Below, one piece after another: positions 21,990 to 30,778 of a DNA stretch of 34,257 nucleotides (its first letter is position 1; each line of letters starts with the position of its first letter). This stretch comes from Cupriavidus numazuensis (GTDB taxonomy: Bacteria > Pseudomonadota > Gammaproteobacteria > Burkholderiales > Burkholderiaceae). The stretch covers positions 1 to 34,257 of the forward strand of contig NZ_CAJPVI010000075.1 in assembly GCF_905397435.1 (NCBI RefSeq). The letters run 5' to 3'. The notes below the pieces were generated by a model, which was not told where the DNA came from, ran no database searches, and saw nothing but the letters and a program-made list of their open reading frames with translations. A program made the position numbers and the translations under genes.

Positions 21990-22148
21990 TTATTGTGCGA
22001 CGCGGAATGTCGTGACGCAAATCAGACTACGGCCGGCGAGAATTCCTCGCCACAAAAAACAGTCATGGGGTGGCGGTTATACTGGCTGTCGAACGCCGGG
22101 TGCGTGGCCAGCGGCCCGCCCCGCTATCCAGCACGAGGTCCAGACACG

Positions 22149-22631
22149 ATGCGCAGATTCGCACCCCTATTCGCCAGTACCCGCTCCACACGTTCGCCCC
22201 GCTCTCACGCCAATCGCGGCAGCCGCGGCTTCACCCTGATCGAAATCATGGTGGTGATCGTCATCCTGGGGGTGCTTGCGGCATTGGTGGTGCCGAAGAT
22301 CATGAGCCGCCCCGATGAGGCCCGTATCGTCGCGGCGCGCCAGGACATCTCGTCGATCATGCAGGCGCTCAAGCTCTACCGGCTCGACAACAGCCGCTAT
22401 CCCACGACCGAACAAGGCCTGGCCGCGCTGGTGGCCAAGCCGACCACCGAGCCTGTGCCGAACAACTGGAAGGGCGGCGGCTACCTGGAAAAGCTGCCCA
22501 AGGACCCGTGGGGCCATCCGTACCAGTACCTGAACCCCGGCGTGCGCGGCGAGATCGACGTCTTCAGCTTTGGTGCCGACGGCCAGGCCGGTGGCAACGG
22601 CAATGACGCCGACATCGGCAACTGGGAATAA
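22149..22631 (+). CDS. gspG: Type II secretion major pseudopilin GspG
   Basis: A 160-residue prepilin with a long 27-residue Arg/Ser-rich leader. The prepilin peptidase site is RG|FTLIEIMVVIVILGVLAALVVPKI, with Glu5 of the mature chain present. The conserved body has LKLYRLDNSRYPTTEQGLAALV and DPWGHPYQYLNPG, and the C-terminal Asp/Asn-rich FSFGADGQAGGNGNDADIGNWE loop that binds Ca2+ in the family. It forms the main shaft of the pseudopilus. I chose the ATG at 22149, which has GAGG upstream. It is the first gene of gspGHIJKLMNDEF. No clear promoter was found; a TATACT at 22078-22083 lacks a -35. Confidence 0.95.
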   Translation: MRRFAPLFASTRSTRSPRSHANRGSRGFTLIEIMVVIVILGVLAALVVPKIMSRPDEARIVAARQDISSIMQALKLYRLDNSRYPTTEQGLAALVAKPTTEPVPNNWKGGGYLEKLPKDPWGHPYQYLNPGVRGEIDVFSFGADGQAGGNGNDADIGNWE

Positions 22632-22646
22632 CGCCGCACCGGCAAT

Positions 22647-23147
22647 ATGAAACCGGCCCCGCGCCGCCGCGCCGCCGCTTGCCGGCCACGGGGCTTCACG
22701 CTGCTCGAACTGCTGGTGGTCATGGTGATCGCCGGCATTGTCATTTCCCTCGTCGCGGTCAACGCGTCGCCCAATGAGCGCGGACGCCTGCTGGACGACG
22801 GCCAGCGCATCGCGCGGCTGTTCGAGCTGGCACAGGAAGAAGCCCAGCTCGGCGCCCGCCCCATCGCCTGGGAAGGCAGCCCCGGCGGCTGGCGCTTCCT
22901 CGAATCCACGCCGAACGGCTGGATCCCCATGCGTACCGATGTATTCGCGCCAGGCCAGTGGCGCCTGCAACCAGATCAGGTGATCGTCGCCGAAGGCGGC
23001 CGCAACGCCGGGACGGGCGGCCCGCCGCGCCTGGTCTTCGGCCGCGAACTGATCGACGGCCCGCAGCGGGTGGTACTGGTACGCGGCGATATCCGCGTCG
23101 ATATCACCGGCGACGGTGGCGGCCGCTACTTTGCCAGCACGCCATGA
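22647..23147 (+). CDS. gspH: Type II secretion minor pseudopilin GspH
   Basis: A 166-residue minor pseudopilin. The cleavage site is PRG|FTLLELLVVMVIAGIVISLVAV after a 16-residue Arg-rich leader, with Glu5 present. The GspH-type body contains LFELAQEEAQLGARPIAWE, GWRFLESTPNGWIP and RGDIRVDITGDGGGRYF. GspH joins G to the tip complex I-J-K. It begins 15 bases after gspG, and its stop overlaps the gspI start as ATGA at 23144-23147. Confidence 0.93.
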   Translation: MKPAPRRRAAACRPRGFTLLELLVVMVIAGIVISLVAVNASPNERGRLLDDGQRIARLFELAQEEAQLGARPIAWEGSPGGWRFLESTPNGWIPMRTDVFAPGQWRLQPDQVIVAEGGRNAGTGGPPRLVFGRELIDGPQRVVLVRGDIRVDITGDGGGRYFASTP

Positions 23148-23548
23148 TCGCGCGCACGCATCGTCGCCGTCAGAGGCACGGCTTCACTCTTATTGAAGTG
23201 CTGGTGGCGCTGACAATCCTGGCCGTGGCGCTGACGGCTGCCATGCGGGCCATGGGGAGCATGGTCGATGCCAGCGCGTCATTGCAGGCGCGCATGCTGG
23301 CCGAGTTCAGCGCCGAGAACCATCTTGCCACGCTGCGACTGTCCAAGACCTGGCCCGAGCCCGGCGTGAGCGGCTATGCCTGCCCGCAGGGCGGCACGCC
23401 GCTCTACTGCGAACAGAGTGTCTCCGGCACGCCCAACCCCGCGTTCCGGCGCGTGGAAGTCGCGGTCTATCCGTCGGCCGCCGACCGCTCGGTGCGGCTG
23501 GCCTGGCTGGTCACCATCATTCCCAATGAAACGCGCAACCTGCTCTGA
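23144..23548 (+). CDS. gspI: Type II secretion minor pseudopilin GspI
   Basis: A 134-residue minor pseudopilin. The cleavage site is RHG|FTLIEVLVALTILAVALTAAMRAMG after a 13-residue leader, with Glu5 present. The body has ARMLAEFSAENHLATLRL, a tyrosine/cysteine segment (CPQGGTPLYCEQ) that could form a disulphide, and a typical short end. GspI is thought to start assembly of the I-J-K tip. It overlaps gspH by four bases and gspJ by 23 bases, implying coupled translation. Confidence 0.93.
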   Translation: MIARTHRRRQRHGFTLIEVLVALTILAVALTAAMRAMGSMVDASASLQARMLAEFSAENHLATLRLSKTWPEPGVSGYACPQGGTPLYCEQSVSGTPNPAFRRVEVAVYPSAADRSVRLAWLVTIIPNETRNLL

Positions 23549-24224
23549 CCGCCGCACGGCCCGGCGCGGCTTCACGCTGCTGGAAATGCTCGTGGCCATC
23601 ACGCTGCTGGCGGTCATGGCCGCGATCGGCTGGCGCGCGCTGGACAGCATGACGCGCAGCCGCGAACGCCTGACCGACCACGACGCCAGGCTTGATGCGC
23701 TAAAGGTGCTCTACGGGCAGTTCCAGTCCGACTGCGAACACCTGTCCGACCCCAGCCTGCTCCAGGCCAGCCCGGTCGAGGTCGCGCCCGGCCAGGTGTT
23801 GATGGTGCGCGACCGCCGCGAAGAGAACCAGCCGCCGATGTGGCAGGCGCTGAGCTACCGGCTGGAGGGTAGCGCCCTGGTACGCCTCGCCGCGCCGCCG
23901 GTGGACAGCCGCGCCGCCGTGCAGTCCACCCTGCTTTCACTGCGCCAGGCCGGCCGGCAAAACAATGTGCAGGCACGCCAGGTACTTGCCGACGTAGACA
24001 GTCTCGGCGCGCGGGTATGGATCGATCCGGCGGGCTGGCTGGCCGACAACGGGCGCATCCGCGGCGCGCTGTTCAATCCTGCCGGCGCCAGCGCCGTGGC
24101 GGCGACCGCTACGGCCAGTACCACCAGCGTGGCCGTTCGCGCCGTCGAGCTGTCCATCCAGGCCCGCATGGGCGACGGCGATTCGCCGCGCGATTTCCGC
24201 AAGATCTGCATGACCGGCCTGTGA
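23526..24224 (+). CDS. gspJ: Type II secretion minor pseudopilin GspJ
   Basis: A 232-residue minor pseudopilin. The cleavage site is RRG|FTLLEMLVAITLLAVMAAIGWRALD after a 15-residue leader, with Glu5 present. GspJ-type features are LKVLYGQFQSDCEHLSDPSLL, MWQALSYRLEGSALVRL and a C-terminal VRAVELSIQARMGD. It forms the tip with I and K. The ATG at 23526 lies inside gspI (23-base overlap). Length is normal (about 200-235). Confidence 0.93.
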   Translation: MKRATCSDRRTARRGFTLLEMLVAITLLAVMAAIGWRALDSMTRSRERLTDHDARLDALKVLYGQFQSDCEHLSDPSLLQASPVEVAPGQVLMVRDRREENQPPMWQALSYRLEGSALVRLAAPPVDSRAAVQSTLLSLRQAGRQNNVQARQVLADVDSLGARVWIDPAGWLADNGRIRGALFNPAGASAVAATATASTTSVAVRAVELSIQARMGDGDSPRDFRKICMTGL

Positions 24225-24226
24225 CC

Positions 24227-25240
24227 ATGCGCCGACGCCCCCTGCCTCCGTCCCGACGCCGCATGCGCGGTGCCGCTGTGGTCACCGCGCTGCTGATGGT
24301 CACGCTCGCCGTGGTCGTGGTTTCCGGCATGCTGTGGCGCCAGCAGGTGCAGATCCGCTCGATCGAGAACCAGCGGCTACTCGCCCAGGCCACGTGGATC
24401 GAGCGCGCGGCCGTGGACTGGGCCCGGCTCATCCTGCGTGATGACCAGCGCCGCACCAGCGTCGACGAACTGGGCGAGCCGTGGGCCGTGCCGATCGCGG
24501 AGACGCGCCTGTCGGATTTCCTCGGCGCCGCGCTGCGCACCGACCAGGCCGGCGAGACGTCGTTCCTATCGGGCCGCATCCTGGACGCCCAGGCCCGCTT
24601 CAACCTGACCAACCTGGTGCTGTGGACGGCCACGCCGACACAGGGCCGCGCGGCCACGGTCGATCCGGCCGCGCTGGCGGCCTACCGCCGCCTGCTGCAG
24701 ACCGTGGGCCTGAACCCGTCGCTGGCCGAAACCACCGGCCGCTATATGCTGCGCGCCGCGCAAGGCGGCACCGACGGCCAGCCGGCGCCGCGCCCGCCGG
24801 ACAGCGCCCAGAGCCTGCTGGCGATCCCGGGCTACACGCCCGAAATGGTCACGGCGCTGGAACCGTTCATCATCGTGCTGCCGGAGCGCACGATGGTCAA
24901 CGCCAATACGGCGGAGCCCGAAGTGCTATCGGCGGTCATCGCCAACCTGGCGCTGGACCGCGCGCGCGAACTGGTGCGCGAACGCGATCGCGCGTACTTC
25001 AACAATGTCGGCGACCTGCAGACCAAGCTGAGCAGCGTGGCGCCGCAGGCCGACACCGGCAATCTTTCCTCCATGCTGGACGTGCGCTCGCACTATTTCC
25101 TGATCTATGGCCTGGTGCGCCATGAGCGCGCCAGCCGGCTGCAGGTATCGCTGGTCTACCGGGGCGAGGTGCTGGGTAACGCCAACACCACCCGTGTGCT
25201 GTGGATCCACGACACCGACCGCCTGCCCGACATGCGATGA
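24227..25240 (+). CDS. gspK: Type II secretion minor pseudopilin GspK
   Basis: A 337-residue pseudopilin, the largest, capping the tip. The Arg-rich leader ends RMRG|AAVVTALLMVTLAVVVVSGMLW; mature residue 5 is Thr, not Glu, as is usual for GspK. The body has ARFNLTNLVLW (the RFNLNNL motif), IPGYTPEMVTALEPFIIVLPERTMVNANTA, which is helix-hairpin-helix-like, and a C-terminal beta domain. The start ATG follows the gspJ stop by two bases; an in-frame GTG at 24221 is possible. A 256-base gap then separates it from gspL. Confidence 0.93.
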   Translation: MRRRPLPPSRRRMRGAAVVTALLMVTLAVVVVSGMLWRQQVQIRSIENQRLLAQATWIERAAVDWARLILRDDQRRTSVDELGEPWAVPIAETRLSDFLGAALRTDQAGETSFLSGRILDAQARFNLTNLVLWTATPTQGRAATVDPAALAAYRRLLQTVGLNPSLAETTGRYMLRAAQGGTDGQPAPRPPDSAQSLLAIPGYTPEMVTALEPFIIVLPERTMVNANTAEPEVLSAVIANLALDRARELVRERDRAYFNNVGDLQTKLSSVAPQADTGNLSSMLDVRSHYFLIYGLVRHERASRLQVSLVYRGEVLGNANTTRVLWIHDTDRLPDMR

Positions 25241-25496
25241 GCCATAGCGCAGATTTGCGTGCCCTGCGGCACGCTGCTTCCGCCATTGCCGGCCCGGCTA
25301 CAGGGGGAGAATGCTATTGACGCGGTTTAGTCACACAGGCAAGGTATGCTGCGGCGCTGCCGCAATCGTGGCGCCACGCCGAGCGGCGCCTCCCTGCCAG
25401 TCCGTGTCCGCAGCCGGCACCTCCGCGCCCAGGCCATTCCGCTGCCCCGGCAATCCGCCCCCAGCACGGTTCCACAGACGTCAAAGCTAGGAAATC
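25241..25496. other. Unusual 256-base gap inside the gsp operon
   Basis: The other gsp genes overlap or lie within 15 bases of each other, so this gap stands out. It starts with a 7-bp hairpin (gcgtgcc 25257-25263 / ggcacgc 25268-25274, four-base loop) 17 bases after the gspK stop, with no T-run. TTGACG at 25317 and TATGCT at 25345 are 22 bases apart, too far for a normal promoter. A possible Arg/Pro-rich reading from 25346 resembles no protein I know. Confidence 0.45.
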
Positions 25497-26897
25497 TTGA
25501 GCACCACCCTGTACGTTCGCCTGCCGCATCGGCCGCATGACCAACCGCAACCGTGGCACTTCGGTGCCCTGCCGTTCGCGCTGGTACGCGACTCCGGCAT
25601 GCCGGCTGCCCGGCGCTCCGACGCCGCGCAGGCGCCGGAAGTGTTGCGCGAAGGCCACGCCCAGATCGCCGCGCTGCCGCCCGCCGAGCGCCTGGTGCTG
25701 ATCCTTGCCGCCAGTGACGTACTGCTCACCACCGCCACGGTGCCGCCGCTGCCGCCGGCGCGGTTGAAACAGGCACTGCCCAATCTGGTGGAAGACGCCC
25801 TGGCCACCGACGCGCAGCCCTGCCACATTGGCGTGGGCCCAGCGCTGGACGGCGAGCCGGCGCGGCCCGCACGCGGCCCGCGCCGCCGCCTGCTGATGGT
25901 GGCCGACCGGGCCTGGCTGCGCGCGGTACTCGACGGCTTTGCCGAACATCGCCACCGCCGCCGCCATATCCTGCCGGCGCAGATGTGCCTGCCGCTAACC
26001 GCGCCAGCTGTTAGCGCCGATGCCACCGATAGCGGCAACGCCGCGGCGCAACCCGCCACGCTGGTTGTAGAGGCATCGGCCACTTCGCTGGTACAGGCCG
26101 AAGGCATGGTCGAACCGACGCTGGCGCCCGGGAACGCGCCCGCCAGCGGCCAATGGCAACTCACGGTGCGCACCGGCCGCCATGAAGGCTATGGCCTGCT
26201 GCTCGGCACCGATGCGCTTGCCGCCTGGCAGGCGCTGGCGCCGGATGGCTTCTGGCATGGCGACGCCAACGCCGTGGCCAACGCGCCGGTACCGGCGTTG
26301 CGACGGGCCAGTGCGGCCGACTGGCGCATGTGGATCGCCGGCGCGCAACGCTGCCTGCAGGAACCCGGCCTCGATCTCGCCCAGTTCGAATTTGCCCAGG
26401 GACGCGCCGACCGCTGGAACCTGCTGGCCTGGCGCCTGCCGCTTGCGCTGGCTGCCGGCATCGTGCTGGTCCAGCTTCTTGGCATGAACATCCACTGGCT
26501 GATGCTGCACCGTGAACAGCAGCGCCTGGAAACCGCGCAGCTGCAGACGCTGCACACCGCGTTTCCGCAGATCCAGACCGTGCTCGATGCCCCGCTGCAG
26601 ATGCGCCGCCAGGTGGAACAGCTCCGGCTGGCCAGCGGGCGCAGCACGCCTGACGATTTCCTGCCGCTGGCCGACCGCTTTGCGCAGGCCGCGCGCCAGC
26701 TGCCGCCCGATGGCCTGCAGGCGCTCGAGTACCGCAGCCGCACGCTGGTTGCCACGCTCAAGCCCGGCACCGATACCGCGGCGCTGCGCGGGGCCGCGCG
26801 CCAGGCCGGCCTGCAGATGGAAGAAGACAAGACGGCGGATGCCACGCGCGCCGTCGGACCGGCCGGCTCGCGCTGGGTCATCAAGCCAGGCCTGTGA
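25497..26897 (+). CDS. gspL: Type II secretion inner-membrane protein GspL
   Basis: A 466-residue bitopic protein. The cytoplasmic actin-like domain (~1-305) recruits ATPase GspE; it includes LAASDVLLTTATVPPLPPARLKQALPNLVEDAL. A single membrane helix (LPLALAAGIVLVQLLGMNIHW, ~312-333) precedes a periplasmic ferredoxin-like domain (QALEYRSRTLVATLKPG). The start is TTG at 25497: an in-frame TAG lies three codons upstream and the sequence STTLYVRLPHR is family-typical from here. AGGAA precedes it closely. The stop overlaps the gspM GTG (GTGA). A rare start after the long gap suggests separate translational control. Confidence 0.92.
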   Translation: MSTTLYVRLPHRPHDQPQPWHFGALPFALVRDSGMPAARRSDAAQAPEVLREGHAQIAALPPAERLVLILAASDVLLTTATVPPLPPARLKQALPNLVEDALATDAQPCHIGVGPALDGEPARPARGPRRRLLMVADRAWLRAVLDGFAEHRHRRRHILPAQMCLPLTAPAVSADATDSGNAAAQPATLVVEASATSLVQAEGMVEPTLAPGNAPASGQWQLTVRTGRHEGYGLLLGTDALAAWQALAPDGFWHGDANAVANAPVPALRRASAADWRMWIAGAQRCLQEPGLDLAQFEFAQGRADRWNLLAWRLPLALAAGIVLVQLLGMNIHWLMLHREQQRLETAQLQTLHTAFPQIQTVLDAPLQMRRQVEQLRLASGRSTPDDFLPLADRFAQAARQLPPDGLQALEYRSRTLVATLKPGTDTAALRGAARQAGLQMEEDKTADATRAVGPAGSRWVIKPGL

Positions 26898-27514
26898 ACC
26901 GAACCATGAGTCCGAGCAAAGACAATCTCCGCACCCAGACACCGCACGCTGCCGCGGCGCCTGGCCGCCCTTCGGCCCGCGCCACGCTGGCGCGCCTCAA
27001 GCCGCGCGTGCCGCAGGCCTGGCGCGATCAGTTCGACGCCTTCTGGTCGGCGCGCAACCCGCGCGAGCAAGCCATACTCGGTGGCGGCGCAGCGGTACTG
27101 GGCCTGGTACTGATCTACAGCGTGCTGTGGGAGCCGGCGGCCGACGGCCGCGCGCGCCTGTCGCGCAGCCTCCCGGTGATGCGCGCGGACCTGGCGGAAA
27201 TGGAAACGCTGGCGCAGGAAGCGCGCGGCCTGAACGCGAGCCCGGCGCCAGCACTGCGCGGCGACGCGCTCACGCAGGCCTTGCAGGAGAGCCTCGGCAA
27301 GTACGGTCTGAAGGCGACTCGGCTGGCCGCCGGTGCCGACAACAGCGTGCAGGTGCAGCTCGACAAGGCGCCGTTCGGCGCGGTCGCGGGCTGGCTGCAG
27401 GACGTGCGCCAGCAGCAGCGCCTGAAGGTGACGGACGCACGCATTGTCTATGTAGGCGCCACCGCGCTGGTCAATGTCAGCGCGACCCTGCAGGGTCCGG
27501 GCGGCCGCAGCTGA
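26894..27514 (+). CDS. gspM: Type II secretion inner-membrane protein GspM
   Basis: A 206-residue bitopic protein. It has an N-terminal cytoplasmic part, one membrane helix (AILGGGAAVLGLVLIYSVLW, ~60-79), then a periplasmic coiled-coil/ferredoxin-like domain with LQESLGKYGLKATRL and PFGAVAGWLQDVRQQQRLKVTDARI. GspM dimerises with GspL in the assembly platform. GTG at 26894 overlaps the gspL stop; ATG at 26906 is an alternative. The last base of its stop is the first base of gspN's ATG. Confidence 0.92.
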   Translation: MNRTMSPSKDNLRTQTPHAAAAPGRPSARATLARLKPRVPQAWRDQFDAFWSARNPREQAILGGGAAVLGLVLIYSVLWEPAADGRARLSRSLPVMRADLAEMETLAQEARGLNASPAPALRGDALTQALQESLGKYGLKATRLAAGADNSVQVQLDKAPFGAVAGWLQDVRQQQRLKVTDARIVYVGATALVNVSATLQGPGGRS

Positions 27515-28320
27515 TGGTACGGCTGGAGTCGCTGCGGCTGCCCCGGCGCAAGCTGCGCCGCCCGGCTGGCTGGCGTCGCGCGGGCTGGCTGCTGCTGGGC
27601 CTGGCCACGGCCGGCATCACCGTGCTGGCCATGCTGCCGGCTGCGTGGATTGCCGACACGGTGGCTGCCCGCACGCAGCGGCGCGTGCTGCTGGCCGATG
27701 CCGCGGGCTCGCTGTGGCACGGCAGCGCCACGCTGGCGCTGTCGGCCGGCACAGGCAGCCAGACCGCGACGGTGTTGCCGGGCCGGCTGCAATGGTCCGT
27801 GGCCTTTTGGCCGCTGCTGACCGGCTCCGCGCGCATGGTGCTCACGCATACCGAGGCCATGCCGGCCCCGGTAAGACTGACCGTCACGCCGGGCGGCTGG
27901 ACCGCGCAGGCGGGCGCCATCCGCCTGCCGGCCGCGCTGCTCGAAGGCGTGGGCGCGCCATTCAACACGCTGCGCCCGGACGGCCTCATGAGGGCGGACT
28001 GGTCGGCATTGCAGGGCAAATTTGCGGGCGGGCTGCTGTACGGGCATATCACGCTGCGCATCGAACAAGTGTCGTCGGCGGTGAGCCGCCTGCGTCCGCT
28101 GGGCAGCTACCGCGCCGAGATCGACTGGAACGGCGCCGATGGCAAGCTCGCGCTGAGCACCATCGCCGGACCGCTGCATCTTGATGGCAGCGGCACGCTG
28201 GGCCGGCAGGCGCGCTTTGAAGGCACGGCCAATGCCGAGCCCGATGCCGCCACGCAGCTGGTCAGCCTGCTGAGCCTGCTGGGACGACGAGAGAACAATG
28301 TGACAAGGCTGCGCTTCTGA
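27514..28320 (+). CDS. gspN: Type II secretion protein GspN
   Basis: A 268-residue protein with an Arg-rich start, one membrane helix (AGWLLLGLATAGITVLAMLPAAW, ~23-45) and a periplasmic beta-rich region. Family-typical stretches are AGSLWHGSATLAL, LPGRLQWSVAFWPLLTG and a C-terminal GPLHLDGSGTLG. GspN is present in only some type II systems and its role is unclear; it is often dispensable. ATG at 27514 overlaps the gspM stop (TGATG). The stop is contiguous with an alternative gspD start at 28320. Confidence 0.9.
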   Translation: MVRLESLRLPRRKLRRPAGWRRAGWLLLGLATAGITVLAMLPAAWIADTVAARTQRRVLLADAAGSLWHGSATLALSAGTGSQTATVLPGRLQWSVAFWPLLTGSARMVLTHTEAMPAPVRLTVTPGGWTAQAGAIRLPAALLEGVGAPFNTLRPDGLMRADWSALQGKFAGGLLYGHITLRIEQVSSAVSRLRPLGSYRAEIDWNGADGKLALSTIAGPLHLDGSGTLGRQARFEGTANAEPDAATQLVSLLSLLGRRENNVTRLRF

Positions 28321-28355
28321 TGCCAGGCAGCGCCAGGAGCCGACCGGAACCAAAC

Positions 28356-30770
28356 ATGAAAACCGAAGCCACCCGACCCTTCTTCCAGACCGCCAGTGCC
28401 CGTGCCGTGGCCCTGCTGTGCGGCCTTTCGCTGCTGGCGCCGACGCCGCTATGGGCGCAGCAGCCCGCCAGCCCGGGCGCGCCGCCGGATATCACGCCGC
28501 GCAACCGGGACCAGGTGGTGCTGAACTTCGTCAACGCCGACCTCGATTCCGTCGTCAAGGCCGTAGGCCAGGCCACCGGCAAGAATTTCGTGATCGACCC
28601 GCGCGTGAAGGGCACCGTCAACCTGGTCACCGAACAGCCGGTTTCCCGCGCCCAGGCGCTCGAAACGCTGGGGTCGGTACTGCGCATGCAGGGCTACGCG
28701 ATGGTGGAAAGCAATGGCTTCACCAAGGTCGTGCCCGAAGCGGACGCCAAGCTGCAGGGGTCCCCGATCGTGGTCGGCGGCGGTGGCGGGCGCGGCGACC
28801 AGGTGGTGACGCAGGTGTTCCGCCTGAACTACGAGTCGGCCAACAACCTGGTGCCGGTGCTGCGGCCGATGATCGCGCCCAACAACACCATCACCGCCTA
28901 CCCGGCCAACAACACGCTGGTGATCACGGACTATGCCGAGAACCTGCGCCGCCTCGGCCGCATCATCGCCGCGATCGATGCGCCGGCCTCGGGCGAAGTC
29001 GAACTGGTACCGCTGAAGAACGCCATCGCCAGCGACACGGCGCTGGTACTGCAGAAGCTGCTCGACCCGGCATCGGCCACGGCCGGCGCGGGCGGTGGCG
29101 GCGCAGCCGTCGACAGCAGCCTGCGCACGACTGTGGTGGCCGAGCCGCGCAGCAACTCGCTGATGATCCGCGCCTCGAGCCGCGCGCGCCTGCAGCAGGC
29201 ACGCACGCTCATCGAAAAGCTCGACCAGCCTTATGCGCGTCCCGGCAATATCTGGGTCGTGCCGCTCAAGAATGCCGACGCGGTCAAGCTGGCCGCCACG
29301 CTGCGCGCCATCGTCGCCGCGGACAGCAGCTTTGCCACGAGCACGCAACCAGGCGCTGCGGGCGCGGCAGGGGCCGGCGGCCTGACCAACGTTTCGACGC
29401 CGACCGGCGGCCAGTACACCGGCGGCACCACCGCCAGCCAGGCCGGGATGCGTTCCACCGGCACCAGCGGATCGAGCACGGGCGGCGGTGCCTATGGCAA
29501 TTCGGCGTTCGCGGCATCGTTCAACCCGAACACCCAGCCGACCACGGGCGGCATCATCCAGGCCGATCCGTCCACCAATGCCCTGATCATCACGGCCACC
29601 GAACCGGTGTACCGCAACCTGCGCGCGGTGATCGAGGACCTCGACGCGCGCCGCGCGCAGGTCTACATCGAATCGATGATCGTGGAAGTCACCGCCACGC
29701 AGGCGAGCGAACTCGGCATCCAGTGGCAAGGGCTGATCAGCTCCGGCAGCGGCAACAACAACGTGTTCGCCGGCACTAACTTCGGCACCGGCGGACAGAA
29801 CATCCTGAACCTGACGCTGGCGGGTGCGCTCTACAACGCCAACCACACCGCAGGCATCGCTGCCGGGCAGGCACTGGTGCCGGACCTCGGCGGCCTGAAC
29901 CTCGGCATCGTCAACAAGGCGCTGGGCCTGGGCGCGCTGCTGCGCGCGCTGGGCAGCAACGGCAGCGTGAACCTGCTCTCGACGCCGAACCTGATTACGC
30001 TCGAAAACGAGGAAGCCAAGATCCTGATCGGCCAGAACATTCCGATCACGACCGGCTCCTATGCGCAGACCGGCGGCGCGGCCTCGGTCACGCCGTTCCA
30101 GACCTTCGACCGCAAGGACGTCGGCATCACGCTACGCGTGCGGCCGCAGATCACTGACGGCGGCCTGGTCAAGATGCAGATCTTCCAGGAGTCGTCGTCG
30201 GTGGTGCCGGGCACGCTGGCGCAGGTGCAGGGTCCGACCACCAATGTGCGCTCGATCGAAACCAACGTGCTCGTCGACGATGGCCAGATCATCGTGCTGG
30301 GCGGCCTGATCGAGGACTCCTACGGCGACGGCGTGCAGAAGGTGCCGCTGCTGGGCGATATCCCGTGGATCGGCGGCCTGTTCCGCTATGAGAACAAGAA
30401 CCGCTCCAAGACCAACCTGCTGGTGTTCCTGCGCCCGTATGTGATGCGTACGTCCGGCGCGGCCGACCGCCTGACGCAGGACCGCTACGACTACATGCGC
30501 GCGCAGCAGACCGGCTTCGTCTCGCCTAACATCATGGTGCGCGACGCCAACACGCCGGTGCTGCCACCGGCAGATGCGCCGACCACGCCGTTCGTCGACC
30601 CGCGTGGCAACGGGCCAGTGCAGAGTCCGCTGCCGTTGCCGCAATCCGTGCCGCAGACGGCACCAGGACAGCAGCCGCAGCCGGTACTGCAACCGCAACC
30701 GCTCACGCAGCAAGGCAATCCCGGTACGCTCGCCGGCTCGGCATCGCCGGATGCCGGCCGCCGTAACTGA
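28356..30770 (+). CDS. gspD: Type II secretion outer-membrane secretin GspD
   Basis: An ~804-residue secretin forming the outer-membrane channel. From ATG 28356 the signal peptide is MKTEATRPFFQTASARAVAL followed by LCGLSLLAPTPLWAQQ. N0 holds LNFVNADLDSVVKAVGQATGKNF; N1-N3 follow with repeated ITAYPANNTLVITD-type elements. A long Gly/Ser/Thr-rich insertion (~330-395) interrupts N3. The secretin core has VNLLSTPNLITLENEEAKILIGQNIP, VGITLRVRPQI and VPLLGDIPWIGGLFR. The last ~75 residues are Pro/Gln-rich. ATG 28320, overlapping the gspN stop, would add 12 residues ahead of the signal peptide. No pilotin gene is nearby. Confidence 0.95.
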   Translation: MKTEATRPFFQTASARAVALLCGLSLLAPTPLWAQQPASPGAPPDITPRNRDQVVLNFVNADLDSVVKAVGQATGKNFVIDPRVKGTVNLVTEQPVSRAQALETLGSVLRMQGYAMVESNGFTKVVPEADAKLQGSPIVVGGGGGRGDQVVTQVFRLNYESANNLVPVLRPMIAPNNTITAYPANNTLVITDYAENLRRLGRIIAAIDAPASGEVELVPLKNAIASDTALVLQKLLDPASATAGAGGGGAAVDSSLRTTVVAEPRSNSLMIRASSRARLQQARTLIEKLDQPYARPGNIWVVPLKNADAVKLAATLRAIVAADSSFATSTQPGAAGAAGAGGLTNVSTPTGGQYTGGTTASQAGMRSTGTSGSSTGGGAYGNSAFAASFNPNTQPTTGGIIQADPSTNALIITATEPVYRNLRAVIEDLDARRAQVYIESMIVEVTATQASELGIQWQGLISSGSGNNNVFAGTNFGTGGQNILNLTLAGALYNANHTAGIAAGQALVPDLGGLNLGIVNKALGLGALLRALGSNGSVNLLSTPNLITLENEEAKILIGQNIPITTGSYAQTGGAASVTPFQTFDRKDVGITLRVRPQITDGGLVKMQIFQESSSVVPGTLAQVQGPTTNVRSIETNVLVDDGQIIVLGGLIEDSYGDGVQKVPLLGDIPWIGGLFRYENKNRSKTNLLVFLRPYVMRTSGAADRLTQDRYDYMRAQQTGFVSPNIMVRDANTPVLPPADAPTTPFVDPRGNGPVQSPLPLPQSVPQTAPGQQPQPVLQPQPLTQQGNPGTLAGSASPDAGRRN

Positions 30771-30778
30771 GCCTGACC

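Noticed and set aside
22078..22083. Promoter of the gsp operon (TATACT)
   Set aside because: No acceptable -35 at 15-19 bases upstream; mentioned under gspG only.
25317..25350. Promoter before gspL (TTGACG ... TATGCT)
   Set aside because: The 22-base spacer is too long for sigma-70.
25346..25540. Small 64-codon gene between gspK and gspL
   Set aside because: Arg/Pro/Ser-rich, overlaps the gspL start, no Shine-Dalgarno, no known family.
28449..29846. Minus-strand open frame opposite gspD
   Set aside because: Shadow of the secretin gene; no motif and no ribosome-binding site.
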